Assembly (NCBI GenBank): GCA_963693365.1
Contig: CAVNZM010000006.1
Span: 10,788,001-10,852,000, forward strand
Direction of reading: 5' to 3'
Origin: Amoebidium appalachense
Lineage: Eukaryota; Ichthyosporea
Length of the DNA: 64,000 nucleotides
Shown here one piece after another: positions 1 to 16,477 of the stretch; the stretch's first letter is position 1; every line of letters begins with the position of its first letter. The translations under genes and the position numbers were made by a program. The notes under the pieces were generated by a model that saw only the letters and a program-made list of their open reading frames with translations, was not told where the DNA came from and made no database searches.

Positions 1-113
1 TTTTAAATTTTGACTGATTCGACCCTCATCCCCCCCTCCCCTCCCCATCCCCGGGCTGCTGCCCAAGAGAGCGCGCACACACACGCACACACACACACAC
101 AGACACAGACACA

Positions 114-180
<67 letters not shown>

Positions 181-181
<1 letters not shown>

Positions 182-296
182 GTGGGGGCAGTGCACGCAC
201 TGCTTCCACATGCACTGCATTCTCAAGTGGATGCAGGCCCAGACTGCCCGCCAGCTGTGCCCCATGTGCCGCCAGCCGTGGAAGTTCAAAGAATAA
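181..296 (+). CDS. ANAPC11: ANAPC11, last exon (RING-H2 C-terminal half)
   Basis: This is the terminal coding exon of the RING-H2 subunit of the anaphase-promoting complex, the catalytic subunit that recruits E2 enzymes to ubiquitinate cell-cycle proteins. The exon follows a (CA)n run ending in CAG at 178-180. Its first two bases complete a split Val codon (phase 1), and the reading then gives WGQCTHCFHMHCILKW..., CPMCRQPWKFKE and a TAA stop at 294-296. The zinc ligands Cys-His-x2-His and the final CPMC of the RING-H2 are present, and the C-terminus WKFKE matches the family almost residue for residue. The N-terminal half lies to the left of the window. No polypyrimidine tract precedes the acceptor; the CA repeat takes its place. 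Confidence 0.95.
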
Positions 297-615
297 CCCG
301 TGAGCCTCATGGCCCGGGGTGGACAGGCCGTGCTTTGAATGCTCCTGGCTGGCAGGAAAAGGTATCGTTCTCGGCACACATCAAAACCGCTGCAAAGTCG
401 AGGCTGTGATTCCATCGCAATGGGTTTTGGCCGTGCCGGATGAGAAAGTAACGCTGTAGATGTGTGTTTGTGGGGGATTAGGAGGTTTTTTTTGTGGTGG
501 TGGGGGAGGGGGTTGATGGCCGTGTAATAGTGTCTAGCTATGTGAGAGAGCGCACGTGCCTGATAAGAATGTGCTTGACTCGTTCGGTCCCCCCCCCCTC
601 CTTCCCCCCCCCCCT

Positions 616-649
<34 letters not shown>

Positions 650-821
650 ATTCACATTGTTTTTTTGGGCCATCTGTTTGTTTGTTTGCTTGCTTTCTTG
701 TTCACTTGTTTGCTTGTTTGTTCATGTTTTTGTTCCCCCCCCCCGCCCTGCCTTTGGGTGTTGGTGTGGATGTGTCTGTATGTGTGTTTTTTGGTGGTCG
801 TGGTGGTGGTGGTGGTGGGGT

Positions 822-855
<34 letters not shown>

Positions 856-1127
856 GGGGGGGGGGGGCATTGTCAGTGATGATATGTAAATAAATGGAGA
901 CAAATAGCTGAGTAACAATCGGGCAGTGCCGGCAGATTCGGCAGTGTATTGTTCTGGAATTCGTTGAATGCTGACAGTCTGATACAAGAAACTAAGGATA
1001 AGGGGGGGGTAAGGCTTGATGAATTGATAATATGAAGCCAATAAACGAACTCACTTTTGTTTTGAGCAGGTTAAATGGTTCATCGGATTGGTTCTTTGTA
1101 AATGTGGTGGCAGTTTGTTTATCATGC

Positions 1128-1161
<34 letters not shown>

Positions 1162-2059
1162 CGTGTGTGTGTGTGCATTCACGCATGTCTGTATTTTTCT
1201 CTCTGTGCAGTTGTGTATGAGTATCAGCAGTCTGCAGCTTGCAGAGGTGCGCATGATGGATGCATGTGTGTTCTATACACGTAGGATGTGGCTTCACACC
1301 AGCCTAATATTAGGCCAGGTGATATTTATCTGAGAGGGAGGGGGGGCCGGGGGGGGATGTTAATGTGGGTGTATGCTGAGCTGTGTCTTTCAGATAAAAC
1401 TTGGTCTTAGCACCACAACTCGCTTATTTGTTGATCACCCTGGGGACTTGGGTTCTTAATTATAATGAGATAGCAAGCTGCCCGCTGCTATCGCACATAT
1501 GCATGCACCGGGCATACTATGTTATCACATCTGTAGGCCTACGCACCATCAATGACACATGGGTGGTGGTATTTCTCGAGTTGCAGAAAAAAAAAAATAT
1601 GCACACATAATTGTAATATCTAGCTGATCGGAAGGATATGTGCACTATAAAGACTATCGTTTTTCTTAATAAAAGCATTCCGGAGTCCAGGAATAGGGCA
1701 CCGTCGTAGCTAAATGCTGTCACTTTTTTGGCAAATACAATACCATGCATGTGCACAAAGGGGCACTGCCCCAACACGATGTCCCTAAAAATAGACCGTG
1801 TAAACCTATAGTCATACATGCAAGCAATAACCTATAAAAATCCGGCCAAAAGTTTAAAATATCGACTTAGGGGGCCCATATACTTGCCTCGAGTGTCAAT
1901 GAGCAAATCAATCCATGCATAAGCACAGAAAAATAAATTACTGTGTCCTAAAGCGTAGACTTGGTAGTGTGTGGGAGTCGATATGTTGTGCGTGATTCAA
2001 AGTGTGGTGGTGGTGTAAAGTGTGTGTGTGTGCCGGGGTGATGGATACATCCCTAGGCA
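297..2059. other. Spacer between ANAPC11 and TMEM222 (convergent ends)
   Basis: The stretch holds the 3' flanks of two convergent genes. I see a C run at 617-649, a G run near 829-853, a (GT)n tract near 1131-1170 and otherwise unremarkable sequence. I found no exon or RNA gene that I can support. Confidence 0.6.
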
Positions 2060-6669
<4,610 letters not shown>

Positions 6670-6836
6670 GGTTGCTAACATAAAACGCACTGCTGTGTTG
6701 GTGCTGTGTGTGCGTGCTACTGGGAGGGGTGGTCCTAAGGTCAACTTATTTAGTGGGTAGCTACGTTCCACTGTTAGTGTTTGAGTCTGTGTTTGAGCGG
6801 AAGTTGTTTTGTTTTGCAACTTTGTGTGATGGAGGA

Positions 6837-6844
6837 TGACGTCA
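6837..6844. promoter_or_regulatory. TGACGTCA palindrome upstream of TMEM222
   Basis: A perfect CRE/ATF-type octamer about 170 bp upstream of the TMEM222 start codon. A second perfect copy occurs at 15221-15228. Whether either is used is unknown. Confidence 0.4.
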
Positions 6845-8080
6845 TAGCAAAATGGATTCCATTGGTGAACGGCGCACCGGATAGAACAGCTTGTTCTATG
6901 TTGGCTTTTCTTTGTCCTGAGCTAGTCTGCAGACTGCAGGTCCGAGGCAACAGTACGTACGTGCTCGCATGCAGGTCACCCGTGCGAGTGGAATCCCCCT
7001 CGGCCTCCTTGCACATCTGCTATGCTGAACACGTGGTATCACTGTACCGTGCACACGAACGAGACGCATATAATGTTCAGCGTAATTTTCATGTCTTGTG
7101 CGGGGACGCGTGCACGTGGGACGCATTGCTCGCATGCACATGCATGAGGCGCATGCGCGCGCAATGTGACACGCACGTGTTCACATCCGCGCACGCACAC
7201 ACACACACACACACACTCACACACACATACACACACACGCGCGCACACACACACACGCGCAAACACACCACACACGCCGACACAGGGTCGCGTGCGCACG
7301 TGCACGTACATGAAAAAAAATTAATAATAATAATAATAAAAAACAAAAAAAATAAAAAAAATAAAAAAAAACACCACCACCACGGCCACCACCCACATCG
7401 CCACCACTACACCACAGTCACCGCCGGGCCACATACATATGTGCACCGTGACCATTAACACCACCAAAAACAAAAGAAAGGCAAAGAACCATTGCAATAT
7501 AATTGTTTAACTCAATCAGGATGAAACCAAAAGCTTTGATGTAGCTAACAATATCATGCAGCGGTTACAAACTGCAAGTTAACGGTGACCATACCTGCAC
7601 ACTCACACGTACTGACGGTGTGCACGCGCTGCGTTGAACTTTACGTTCGCTGCAGGCGATTTTTCCTTACACTCTCGCGACCGCGTGCATGCTTTCTGTC
7701 GCGGCGCCTCGACGGTTCGATAGAGTCCAGTGTTCGCTGAATGTGTAAGGAAAAATAAGGAGCCATCTCAGTAGGTGGCAGACCTGCACAAGTCCAGGCC
7801 CACAATGCGGCCGCGCGTGGTGCACATGGATCCACATGCAGAACATAACACGACATCATGATATGATACACACAAACACAGGTCACAAATTCTGAAACAC
7901 ACAAATTTCACACACACGCGCACGCGCGTGCACCAGACACATACGCAGGCACCACAGACACACGCACATGTCGTGCGCGCACACACACGTCGCCGCGGTG
8001 CGCACCCGCACGTGCACAGGCAGCTGCAGTGTGGCCGTGTGCGAGAACACACTGTCTTTAATACATATATCATATATCCG

Positions 8081-8437
8081 GGAGGGCCTGACCACATTGG
8101 CGGAGCCAACTTGCTCCGCGCAAAAATTTTCTGAATCATTCTGCAAAAGGGCAATATATAAAGCAGAATTATTATGCAAAAACAGAATTATTTTACAAAA
8201 CCAGAAACATTATACATTCTTCTCTGCTTCTAGCAGAATCATTCTGCTTTTAGCAGAATTAATCAGAAAAAGCATTAATATTCTGCTCACGGCAGCAGAA
8301 TCATTCTGCTTTTGCTGAATAATTCCTTCTGCTTTTGCTCATTAAATCTGAATAATTTTGCTTTTGCAGAGTAATCCTGCTTTTTGCAGAATAGTTCTGC
8401 TCGGAGCAAGCTGACACTGCCGAGGTGGCTGGGCTCC
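8081..8437. mobile_element. Foldback (MITE-like) element with ~40-bp inverted ends
   Basis: The left arm (8081-8124, with the core cttgctccgcgca) and right arm (8395-8437, inverted core cttgctccgagca) are imperfect inverted repeats of about 40 bp. The interior is a chain of imperfect palindromes built from agcagaatNattctgct, so the whole 357 bp could fold on itself. There is no coding capacity and no clear target-site duplication. It looks like a non-autonomous foldback DNA element, but this is inferred from structure only. Confidence 0.65.
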
Positions 8438-8634
8438 TCATTGCAAATCCACAAAACACTTGCACACACATGTACGTGCACCCACACAGATGTGCACACG
8501 TCGCGACACGCACACCTGTTACAACTGCCATGTTTAGTATCTATGTTTTTAGTTCCATGTAAGTAAGACAAATCTGATGCAAACATGTAAATTCCATAGT
8601 AATTTGCATGCTCGCACGCACGCGCATACACACG

Positions 8635-8683
<49 letters not shown>

Positions 8684-8724
8684 GCACGCACGCACGCACG
8701 CACGCATGCACGCACACACACACG

Positions 8725-8760
<36 letters not shown>

Positions 8761-8762
8761 CG

Positions 8763-9206
8763 GGTAAAAAGCACACTCGCTGCCGGATTACACACATTCA
8801 TAATTTGCACGCACACACGCACACACAGCTCGCACAAAACGGTTTCCGGTAAAAAGCACACTCGGTGCCGGACCACACACATTTACAGTTTGCACGTACG
8901 CACGCACGCGCACACACACACACGGGCGAGCACGCCACGCGCACACACACGCACACACACGGTTCCCGGTAAAAGCACACTCGGTGCCGGATCACAAACA
9001 TTTATAATTGGCACGCACGCACGCACGCACGCATGCGCGCGCGCGCACACACGCACACACACACACACACACACGGTAAAAAGCACACTCGGTGCCGGAT
9101 CACACACATGTATATTGTGAACGCACGTACGCACGCGCACACGCATGCACACACACACGGTTCACGGTAAAAAGCACACTCGGTGCCGGACCACACACAT
9201 AGACAC
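8763..9206. repeat. Minisatellite, five ~85-120 bp units
   Basis: A conserved core (ggtaaaaagcacactcggtg followed by ccggatcacacacat) begins at 8763, 8848, 8968, 9075 and 9166. The cores are separated by variable CA/CG-rich filler with cacgcacg repeats. Core divergence is only a few bases, while filler length varies, as expected for replication slippage. Confidence 0.9.
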
Positions 9207-9740
9207 ATGGCAGAAATGACACCAAGGTGTCAAAAAGGTAACAAACTTGCTTTCATTTATAATGGATTTTAAGAAAAACATAGGTACACGCTGGCTGCAA
9301 TCGATTATATACACAACAACACTCATGCTCATGCCATTGATATTTGTTGTACCGAAACTAGCTCAGGGGCTAACCTACTATTCATTAGCGGTCGTCTCAG
9401 AAACCCTGGAAAAACCAAACGGACAAACACTATTCAGTAATACACGCCGGTAATATCATAGCAATGAAGAACTCTCGGAGGTACAACAACGAAGATTAAA
9501 GACAATAACAGGCTTTAAATGATCAAATAAACCCTCCAGGAGCAAAAACAAAATGGCGTGCAGCACACCTTTCTTGTCCTACGAAACACCAGTATTCGTA
9601 CGTCCTTTGGTGTAACTGGTGCAAACGAAGTTTACACAACAACTGCTTGAGAAAAAATGCATACGGTGTAAGGGGTACGGGCCCCTGTTCTTGTGTGTTT
9701 CGTTGGTAAAGGTTTTGCACGTGCGTGGACATGTGTGTGG

Positions 9741-9785
<45 letters not shown>

Positions 9786-9982
9786 GTATGTTCGCATCCG
9801 CACGTGCATGTGTTTGGCAATATACGTAAGTGTGTGTGTATATGTCAAACTGTATGACGTTTGTGTTGCTCTGTGTACCGATAGATAACTACTGCACAAG
9901 AGTCAAATAATCAAGCACGCACGTCATTCTACACTGGCAGGCATATAGCGCGAAACAAACACCCACAAGTCCACCTTCGCAT

Positions 9983-11131
9983 TCAATCAAGTTTCCTGAG
10001 TTTCCTAATGATAGTTCTAACGACATTTGCAGGAGATATTTTCCTTGCAAAAGGTTTTCTCGTTTGACTCAACAAAACCAAGTCACATGCCCCAAGGTAG
10101 CAAGGGGACCTGCCTGCACGGTGATTTTCCTCCGACAGACACTTGTCCCTCCAGTCGATGTAAATGGCCAAATTGTTATCGTTGGTGCCGGCAAATTTCG
10201 AATTTGCAAACACGCTGTGAAAAAACCCCTCATCCGCCACTTCGGTTCCGTTTGCCCAAAACTGTATCCACGGCTCTACACTGGGGTCGTATAGGAAAAA
10301 TTCGACCACTTCCCGCCGTAAAACCCACCATTGGGACCCCTTATACCAAAATCCCCCGTTTGGTGTCTCGGTCATCCGGGTGCATGCCGCGTCTGCACAT
10401 CTCGCCGGTGTGCGCTCGCACACGTGCCTTACCGACTTCGGATTATCTGGGTGGCACGCATGCCTCTCACCGATAAAAATCTTGTTTCTTTGTTCGTCGA
10501 GCACCGAATGCGCCAAATATTCGTCTATTTTCTTGTTTGATTTCAGCGCCACTGTGTGCCCGCACAAATTCACCACCGCGTCGAACGGCCGTGCCATTTC
10601 CACTGCCGTGCGCATCATATCCAACGTCATGTTCACGATCGTAAACTGGCCCCACGCCACGCGGAATTTCTGATAGATAACGACGTTTGTTGCGTTGTGG
10701 AACACCTTCTCCATGATGCGCAGTGCGTCCTTGTCGACTTTGCGATCCACGTGAATGATGAACGTGTGGTCGGGGTGGTACAAATCCTTCACCAAAAGAC
10801 TCGCCCCCGCAGCCGTACTCCTGTCGTGTGCGCTGATCAAATAAGCAATCTTTGCCCGTGGCCTCCATTCTTCCTCCACCAATGCAACGCTTTGTTCTAC
10901 CGCATTCTCCTGCTGTGCCGGCCTTTTACTCTGCACGTCGGTCAGGGTTTGAAACTGCACGTGGCTGACAAACACAGGGTGCAGCACGTCGTTGAGCAGA
11001 AACAGGATGCCGGCCAGGATCATCAGGTGGACCAATCGGATGCGCCAGGGCAGCCGCATGAGCATGGCCCAGTGTTGGCCACCGTGGGCCTTGGGGTCAG
11101 CCTCCTTCTCCCTCAGCCCACTGAGCTGCAT
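9983..11131 (-). CDS. GT14 (Branch / core-2-I-branching) family glycosyltransferase
   Basis: A single-exon 382-residue type II membrane protein. A short cytoplasmic tail is followed by one hydrophobic anchor (IRLVHLMILAGILFLLNDVL, about residues 31-50), a stem and a lumenal catalytic domain. Family hallmarks in order are KIAYLISAHD, IIHVDRKVD, VNLCGHTVALKSNKKI (compare the NLSGQDFPLKTN block), GSQWWVLRREVVEF and VADEGFFHSVF. Members of this family (core-2 GlcNAc transferases, xylosyltransferases) transfer GlcNAc or Xyl from UDP-sugars to acceptors in the Golgi. The acceptor specificity here cannot be read from sequence. The start ATG sits in caccATGc. A probable 5'-UTR acceptor lies at 11165-11167, with a GT microsatellite in the presumed UTR intron. 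Confidence 0.85.
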   Translation of the reverse strand: MQLSGLREKEADPKAHGGQHWAMLMRLPWRIRLVHLMILAGILFLLNDVLHPVFVSHVQFQTLTDVQSKRPAQQENAVEQSVALVEEEWRPRAKIAYLISAHDRSTAAGASLLVKDLYHPDHTFIIHVDRKVDKDALRIMEKVFHNATNVVIYQKFRVAWGQFTIVNMTLDMMRTAVEMARPFDAVVNLCGHTVALKSNKKIDEYLAHSVLDEQRNKIFIGERHACHPDNPKSVRHVCERTPARCADAACTRMTETPNGGFWYKGSQWWVLRREVVEFFLYDPSVEPWIQFWANGTEVADEGFFHSVFANSKFAGTNDNNLAIYIDWRDKCLSEENHRAGRSPCYLGACDLVLLSQTRKPFARKISPANVVRTIIRKLRKLD

Positions 11132-11181
11132 GGTGGGGTTGCCCTCACTGCTGCCGGCCCAGGCCTGTGGAAGGTGCCCGT

Positions 11182-11272
<91 letters not shown>

Positions 11273-12325
11273 CGCGTGCGCGCGCGCTCACAGTGCATTG
11301 GCGAGTAGAAAGCTCGCAGAAATATTTTTGCACGTCGAAAATGCATCCAAGCCACAGGTGCGCCGATGTTGTGTGTGCATGCGGTGGGTGTGTGTGTGTG
11401 TGTGTGTGTGTGCACGTGCCTGGGTGCGTGCATGTGTGTGTGTGTGTGTGCGTGTGCGTTTGTGCTTGTAGGAAAGTGGGAAGGAAGAACTCCGCATAGA
11501 AAATGGCCCACAAGGATATACAAAATGAAATAATGTGGCTATGGAAGGGGGGGGGGGGGGGGGGGGGGGGGGGGTATGTGTGTGTGCCAGTGATGTTGAG
11601 CGCGTGTGCACACGCCTGCAGGCGGAATGGCGAAAAGGAGTATGTGTGTGTTTTGCAACCCCGCTTGCAGGTGTGCGCGCGGGTGCCAGGTGTTTATGTG
11701 TCATGGGGGCAGAAAGAGAGAGAAAGGAAGAGATTCACACTGCGGGACCAAAGTGTGCAAGTTAGTATCCATAGTGTGCATGCACACGCCTGTTTGTTAC
11801 TGTCCGTGCAAGAAGTAGACGTGTGCAGGTGTATGTGCGTGTGCGCGTGCTCATTGGCAAAGTGACCCCGATAGGCCCATATGTACGAATGTGTGTGTGT
11901 GACTGCGTGTGTGCGTGCGTGCCTGGGTGTGTATGCGCGCACGCACGCGCATGCACGCGGTAAGGCACATGCATATCCATGTGCATCAAAAGCCAAGGCA
12001 GAAAAACAAGGCTTCCCCAGTACCAACTCCTAAGAGAATACGTGTAGCACGGTATAATAAACCCCATTCTTGTATGCAGCTCACAGACGAAAAATCTACA
12101 GTGACATAGGGAAGGGGGGGGGAGGACGGGATAAACGTTTGTGTAGTGTCTGTGTGCAAAGGAGGGGAGATATATTCAGGGACCTAGTTCTGATTGGGGC
12201 GGATGGGAATGGCCGCACGTGTGTGTGTGTGTGTTGGGGGGGGGGGGGGGGGGGAGGGAGGGGGTGAGAGGGGGGGGGGGGGGGAGGGGGGGGGAGGGAG
12301 GGAGGGGGAAAGGGGGAAGAGATTT

Positions 12326-12420
12326 GTGGTGCACAGTACTGAGTACAGAGACACACCACAGAAAGGCAAGCAAACACGCAGCATCAGAAAGAAGAGCCCA
12401 TGCACACGGTGACACCAGGA
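12326..12420 (-). repeat. Copy of C-tailed SINE-like family
   Basis: It follows a G-rich run (12236-12310). The body contains gcacagtactgagtacagag, aaaggcaagcaaacacgcag and agaagagcccatg in the same order as the other copies. It is diverged. Confidence 0.5.
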
Positions 12421-12610
12421 CCAGGCGAGAGTGTGAGGCAAAGAAGAGGGCCCGTATGCACAGGGGTCCGGGTGAGAAAGGAAAACAGACGGATGGTTTT
12501 GCGGAAACCAGGGAGAGAGGGATAAGAAGATTTGGTGTGGGTGTGTGTGGGGGGGGGGGAGGGGGGAGGGGGGAGGGGGGTCCGCGGAGGGGGGGGGGGG
12601 GAGGGGGGAG

Positions 12611-12641
<31 letters not shown>

Positions 12642-13149
12642 GGGGCGCTGCAGTTTCCATAAAACCAATGTGCAAGGTAGCTAAGTTGGGCTTATCACTG
12701 TCCGTGTATTACTGCCAGTGTGGTGCAGTGTCAAGCAGAAAACAGCACACACCACTTGCAGCTAAGAAAAAGCACGACTCTCGGCCAGCCAGAGGCTGCA
12801 CAACCAATGAAACCAGAGGCATTATGCATGGAGGGCCGTGCTTCCACACACACGCACCAACACACGCGCACACACACACACACACACCGCACACACCGCA
12901 CACACACACACACACATGTATTCACACAAGGGTACACAGAAGAAGTTGCATATATAATATGCGGGAGAAACTCGCACAGGTTGATAATTGGCAGGGTTGT
13001 GTGTGTCTGTGCATGCGACATCATGCCAAGTTGTCACAGTGGGTGGGTGTCTATGTGTGTGTGTATGTGTGTGTGCGCGCGCGCGCGCGTGCACCATTGA
13101 ATGCAGGCAGCCGAGGCAGCCGCTCACTACACACATATTAGCCCCTCTT

Positions 13150-13215
13150 GTAGAACGCGCAGTGTCTCAGTGGTAAAGACACAGAATAGAACATTAACGT
13201 TCAACCCACAGAAGT
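13150..13215 (+). other. tRNA-like stretch with A- and B-box-like motifs
   Basis: The sequence tgtctcagtgg (about 13165) resembles a pol III A box, and gttcaaccc, about 35 bp later, resembles a B box. The short stem gtct...agac resembles a D arm. No full cloverleaf or acceptor stem can be formed, so this is not called a tRNA gene. It could be a degenerate SINE head. Confidence 0.3.
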
Positions 13216-13279
13216 GAAAGGTAATTACGTGGGTTTGTGCGTGGCCTGGCAAGTGCAACCTTGAACACAAAAAGAGGCG

Positions 13280-13400
13280 GATGTCTACAGCGTGGATTAG
13301 AATGAGGAACACGGTACATAGTACGACTACACGATGACATGAACTGTGCAGGACACAAAAAAAAGGCAAACACGTAAGTATCCAAAATCAGCAACGAGCA
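13280..13400 (-). repeat. Copy of C-tailed SINE-like family
   Basis: The stretch gaacacggtacatagtac, followed by tgcaggacac, aaaggcaaacacg and aagtatcc, aligns closely with the copy at 29534-29645. Here the flank beyond the tail side is not a G run. Confidence 0.6.
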
Positions 13401-13466
13401 GTGTGCCATACAAAGCACAGCCCGTCCCTCCGGGTGCAGGGAGGGCAGGTCCTTCAAAACGTGTGT

Positions 13467-13513
<47 letters not shown>

Positions 13514-15067
13514 AGGAGGTGGGGGCGGAGGAGGGGGGGGGGAGGAGGGGTTACAGCATACCTCGTTGGGAAAAACTGGTGTCGGGTGTGAGTTTCTGCG
13601 CTGTAGGCCCTTTGTTTTTGAGCCTGACATGGCCCAGTCCCCCTAGATAGCCCCCGGGGACTGCACCACAAGCCCTACAGGCCCACACTAAAAAAAGGAC
13701 TCAGGACTACCGGGTAGACTAGAGTTGAATGACGCACTGGTTGATTAAGCCACAGAAACGACGGAAAGTGGGCCAACAGCAGTTGACAACTCCCCAGAGG
13801 ACAAGCAATCGAAGTTTACGTACGCACCACTCTGAATGGGTGTCTAGTGCATTCTCTCTGTAATAGTGCAGTCCTGAGGGTGCCTTTACCCAGTTATTTT
13901 CATCCCACAATATTTTCCAGCGTGCTAGTATGCCTGCAGCCCTGCACAACAAGCTTTCACTGAGAAATAAATGACAGGCTAAGCTAAACGGAACTACCCT
14001 GCTGCCATGCGTGTGGATGCTGTGTGGATGAGGATGAACTGTCTCTGTGCTTTCGATTGACTCAATCAATCCCCCTTGACCACCTTACGAATGACACTGC
14101 ACCGCTTTTACATTGTGCCGATGAATCTCAAACAATAAATCTGACTACCATAGAACCAGATATATACAACCAGGAAGTGCCATGGTAAATTCATCATTTT
14201 TATATATGCATATATTATGATATAAATAACAGTCTTTGGTTCAGAAAAATACCGACTGTCGCTGTATAGTATGTAGCCTAATAAAATATTTAGGCAACTG
14301 TTGAAATTCCAGAACACAAAACCCCGCCGCGGCACCGACTCCTGTCAGACAGAGTATGAGGAGACATTCCGCGGTAAGATCATCGACTGATGATACGGGC
14401 ACATCGAGTCGAGTTTTTCCAACTTACCGTGGCAGACAGAAACACAACAATAGGTGTGTTTTGCCAAGTAACAGACTTATTGTAGTGACTGGACGATAGT
14501 ATCACAAGAAAAGCCCTTTGTCAATAGTACAAGCCTTTGTGAAAGAAATTCCAGCATGCTAAAGAGAGCCAATCAAGTTCTTTTATGACTTACCCAAATC
14601 CCTAGATACCTACTTTTTAAGCCCTCAAATATTCAATTTGCAGAATACAGGATCAGAGGCAACTTAGAAAGGCTACAAAGTGAGACAGGCACGAAAAGTA
14701 TTAAACAGTAAGGAATTAATTTTTTTAATTAATTTTTAATAATAGAACAGCTATAATATTTAAACAAGAAAAGGTTAAAATCTGGGCAAACATCATTCTA
14801 AGCCTATGGTAAACAAATTCTCCGAAAAAGTGCTGGACTCCAGCTGGAGCACAGATTACTCATCAACTTCGGGTGTAGAGAGACTCTCACGGCGCGTTTT
14901 GATTAGTGGATGCTTTATGTGGTTCTTAGATGGAAGCACATGTTTTCGAGCGCGCTTCTTTTGGGCCCAAAAAGGAAGGCATGATTCCGAACAGCCCTTC
15001 TTTGTTGCTTTCTGCCACTGGCTTGTGTCTAGGGGTGGCACCTACATTTATGGTGCGGGTCATCGTA

Positions 15068-15727
15068 GATTGACCCCTCAGGCTGTGATCGCGCTACAGA
15101 CATGATAGTTGCAGCTTTTGATAGCTCTCGGCACGGAGATGACGGGGATATAAGCGTTTCCCCGCTATCTTCAATATTAAGGGGGTGATGACGTTCATCA
15201 GCGTCCAATCGGTCCCAAAATGACGTCATTATTGCGCCACTATTACCAAAAATAGTATCACGCCGTCGGCAACTGCCATATATGGTAGTTCCGCGAAAAT
15301 TGGATAACTTTACTTTTTCGGACCATGCTGTTGCACAATCTGAAGTGTGTCAATAGACATGTGTATGAAAAGAAAAAACGACGTGGAAAAGGCAGTTTTT
15401 GGTCTTTTATTGAGCCCTATCCTCAAAGCATGTGTACGGCACCATTCCTGGATACTCGCCGTGACAGAAATTTTTTTTCTTTTTCAAAATCATTTCTTTT
15501 TCAACTCCAAAAATACCACGCGACAGCTCTCGCCGAGATATTTCGATTGCGCTAAGAAACGTCTCAAATTTATATGTTTATATGGATGGAGGGAGGGGGG
15601 GAGGGAAGGAAAGCATAAAGAGGGTCACCATCAGGTATATAGAAAACCCCAGCGCCGCGAGATAGCGGGGATTTATTAGGCCGGCAAATTTCCTATTGTA
15701 AGATCTATCGGATCTGAGGGGTCAATC
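15068..15727. mobile_element. 660-bp element with terminal inverted repeats
   Basis: The ends are perfect 14-bp inverted repeats, GATTGACCCCTCAG at 15068-15081 and its complement at 15714-15727. A second inverted pair lies inside (ccccgctatct at 15160-15170 and its complement at 15660-15670). The interior includes a TGACGTCA palindrome and no transposase-like frame. It has the form of a non-autonomous DNA transposon. No unambiguous target-site duplication is visible. Confidence 0.5.
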
Positions 15728-16445
15728 ATGGGGCTGTCTCCACACTGCGGCGATGGACGGCATCCCACTGTTTCGGATTGACAGTCCGTTTGACCACACG
15801 ACTATATTTGGGTTTTTCGCAAGTCCATCCTATCGGAGCGTCCAGACGGTGACCGCCACCATACCTCTGCCAGGCTTATTCCGGCTGTAAGCCAAAGAGG
15901 AGACACGGTGACACAAATACACAACAAGAACACTACGTACATGACGTGTCTCTGGCACCTCACGCCCGGCTCCCCACACGCCCACAGCCTGGCAGCGTCA
16001 GCCTGAGGCTCGCGCGATGCAGAAACACCCACAAGAATGCAGAAGCACCCACCCATACACCCACATACGAATGTTCAACATATACACTTGCACGCGTGCG
16101 TATCCACAAACACGCACACACAGGCGCGTGTCCACCTGTGCACATCCTATATCCTCGTGGCACACACACGTACAGATGTCTGGGTAGTGCCACGAGTAAT
16201 GGATCCCGGACAAAAGAAGCTGACAAGCACGTGCTCACAAGCCTACACAAACACAAACCCCTCGTCCCCACGGTTTACGCACCTTTGCATTCAGTAACTA
16301 TTTCAAACCTTTACTGCTTTCAGACGGAGCAAGCACTGAGCACCAGCATGAAGCTATATGCGTGGCCCCCACTAGAGACATCCCCCTCCCCCCCCCCCCC
16401 CCCCCCCCCGGCGTGCTCCCCCCTCCTCACACACATGTAAACATA

Positions 16446-16477
<32 letters not shown>

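Larger units (their letters stand above)
6670..9982. other. Repeat-rich spacer between TMEM222 and the GT14 gene
   Basis: Contains the likely TMEM222 promoter, CA tracts at about 7190-7270 and 8640-8760, an A-rich stretch with TAA repeats (7313-7370), the foldback element 8081-8437 and the minisatellite 8763-9206. An open frame at 6829-7458 starting MEDDVIAKWIPLVNG resembles no family I know and runs into CA repeat. I do not support it as a gene. Confidence 0.6.

Noticed and set aside
6829-7458. Plus-strand gene starting MEDDVIAKW
   Set aside because: The frame is open but ends in CA repeat and A-rich sequence, matches no family I know and lies in the TMEM222 promoter.
8763-9206. Regularly spaced repeats resembling a CRISPR array
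   Set aside because: Eukaryotic context, variable CA-rich spacers and no cas genes; it is a minisatellite.
13150-13215. tRNA gene
   Set aside because: A- and B-box-like motifs are present but no acceptor or anticodon stem can be formed.
14806-15105. 99-codon plus-strand frame (MVNKFSEKVLDSS...)
   Set aside because: It runs into the inverted-repeat element and shows no recognisable domain.
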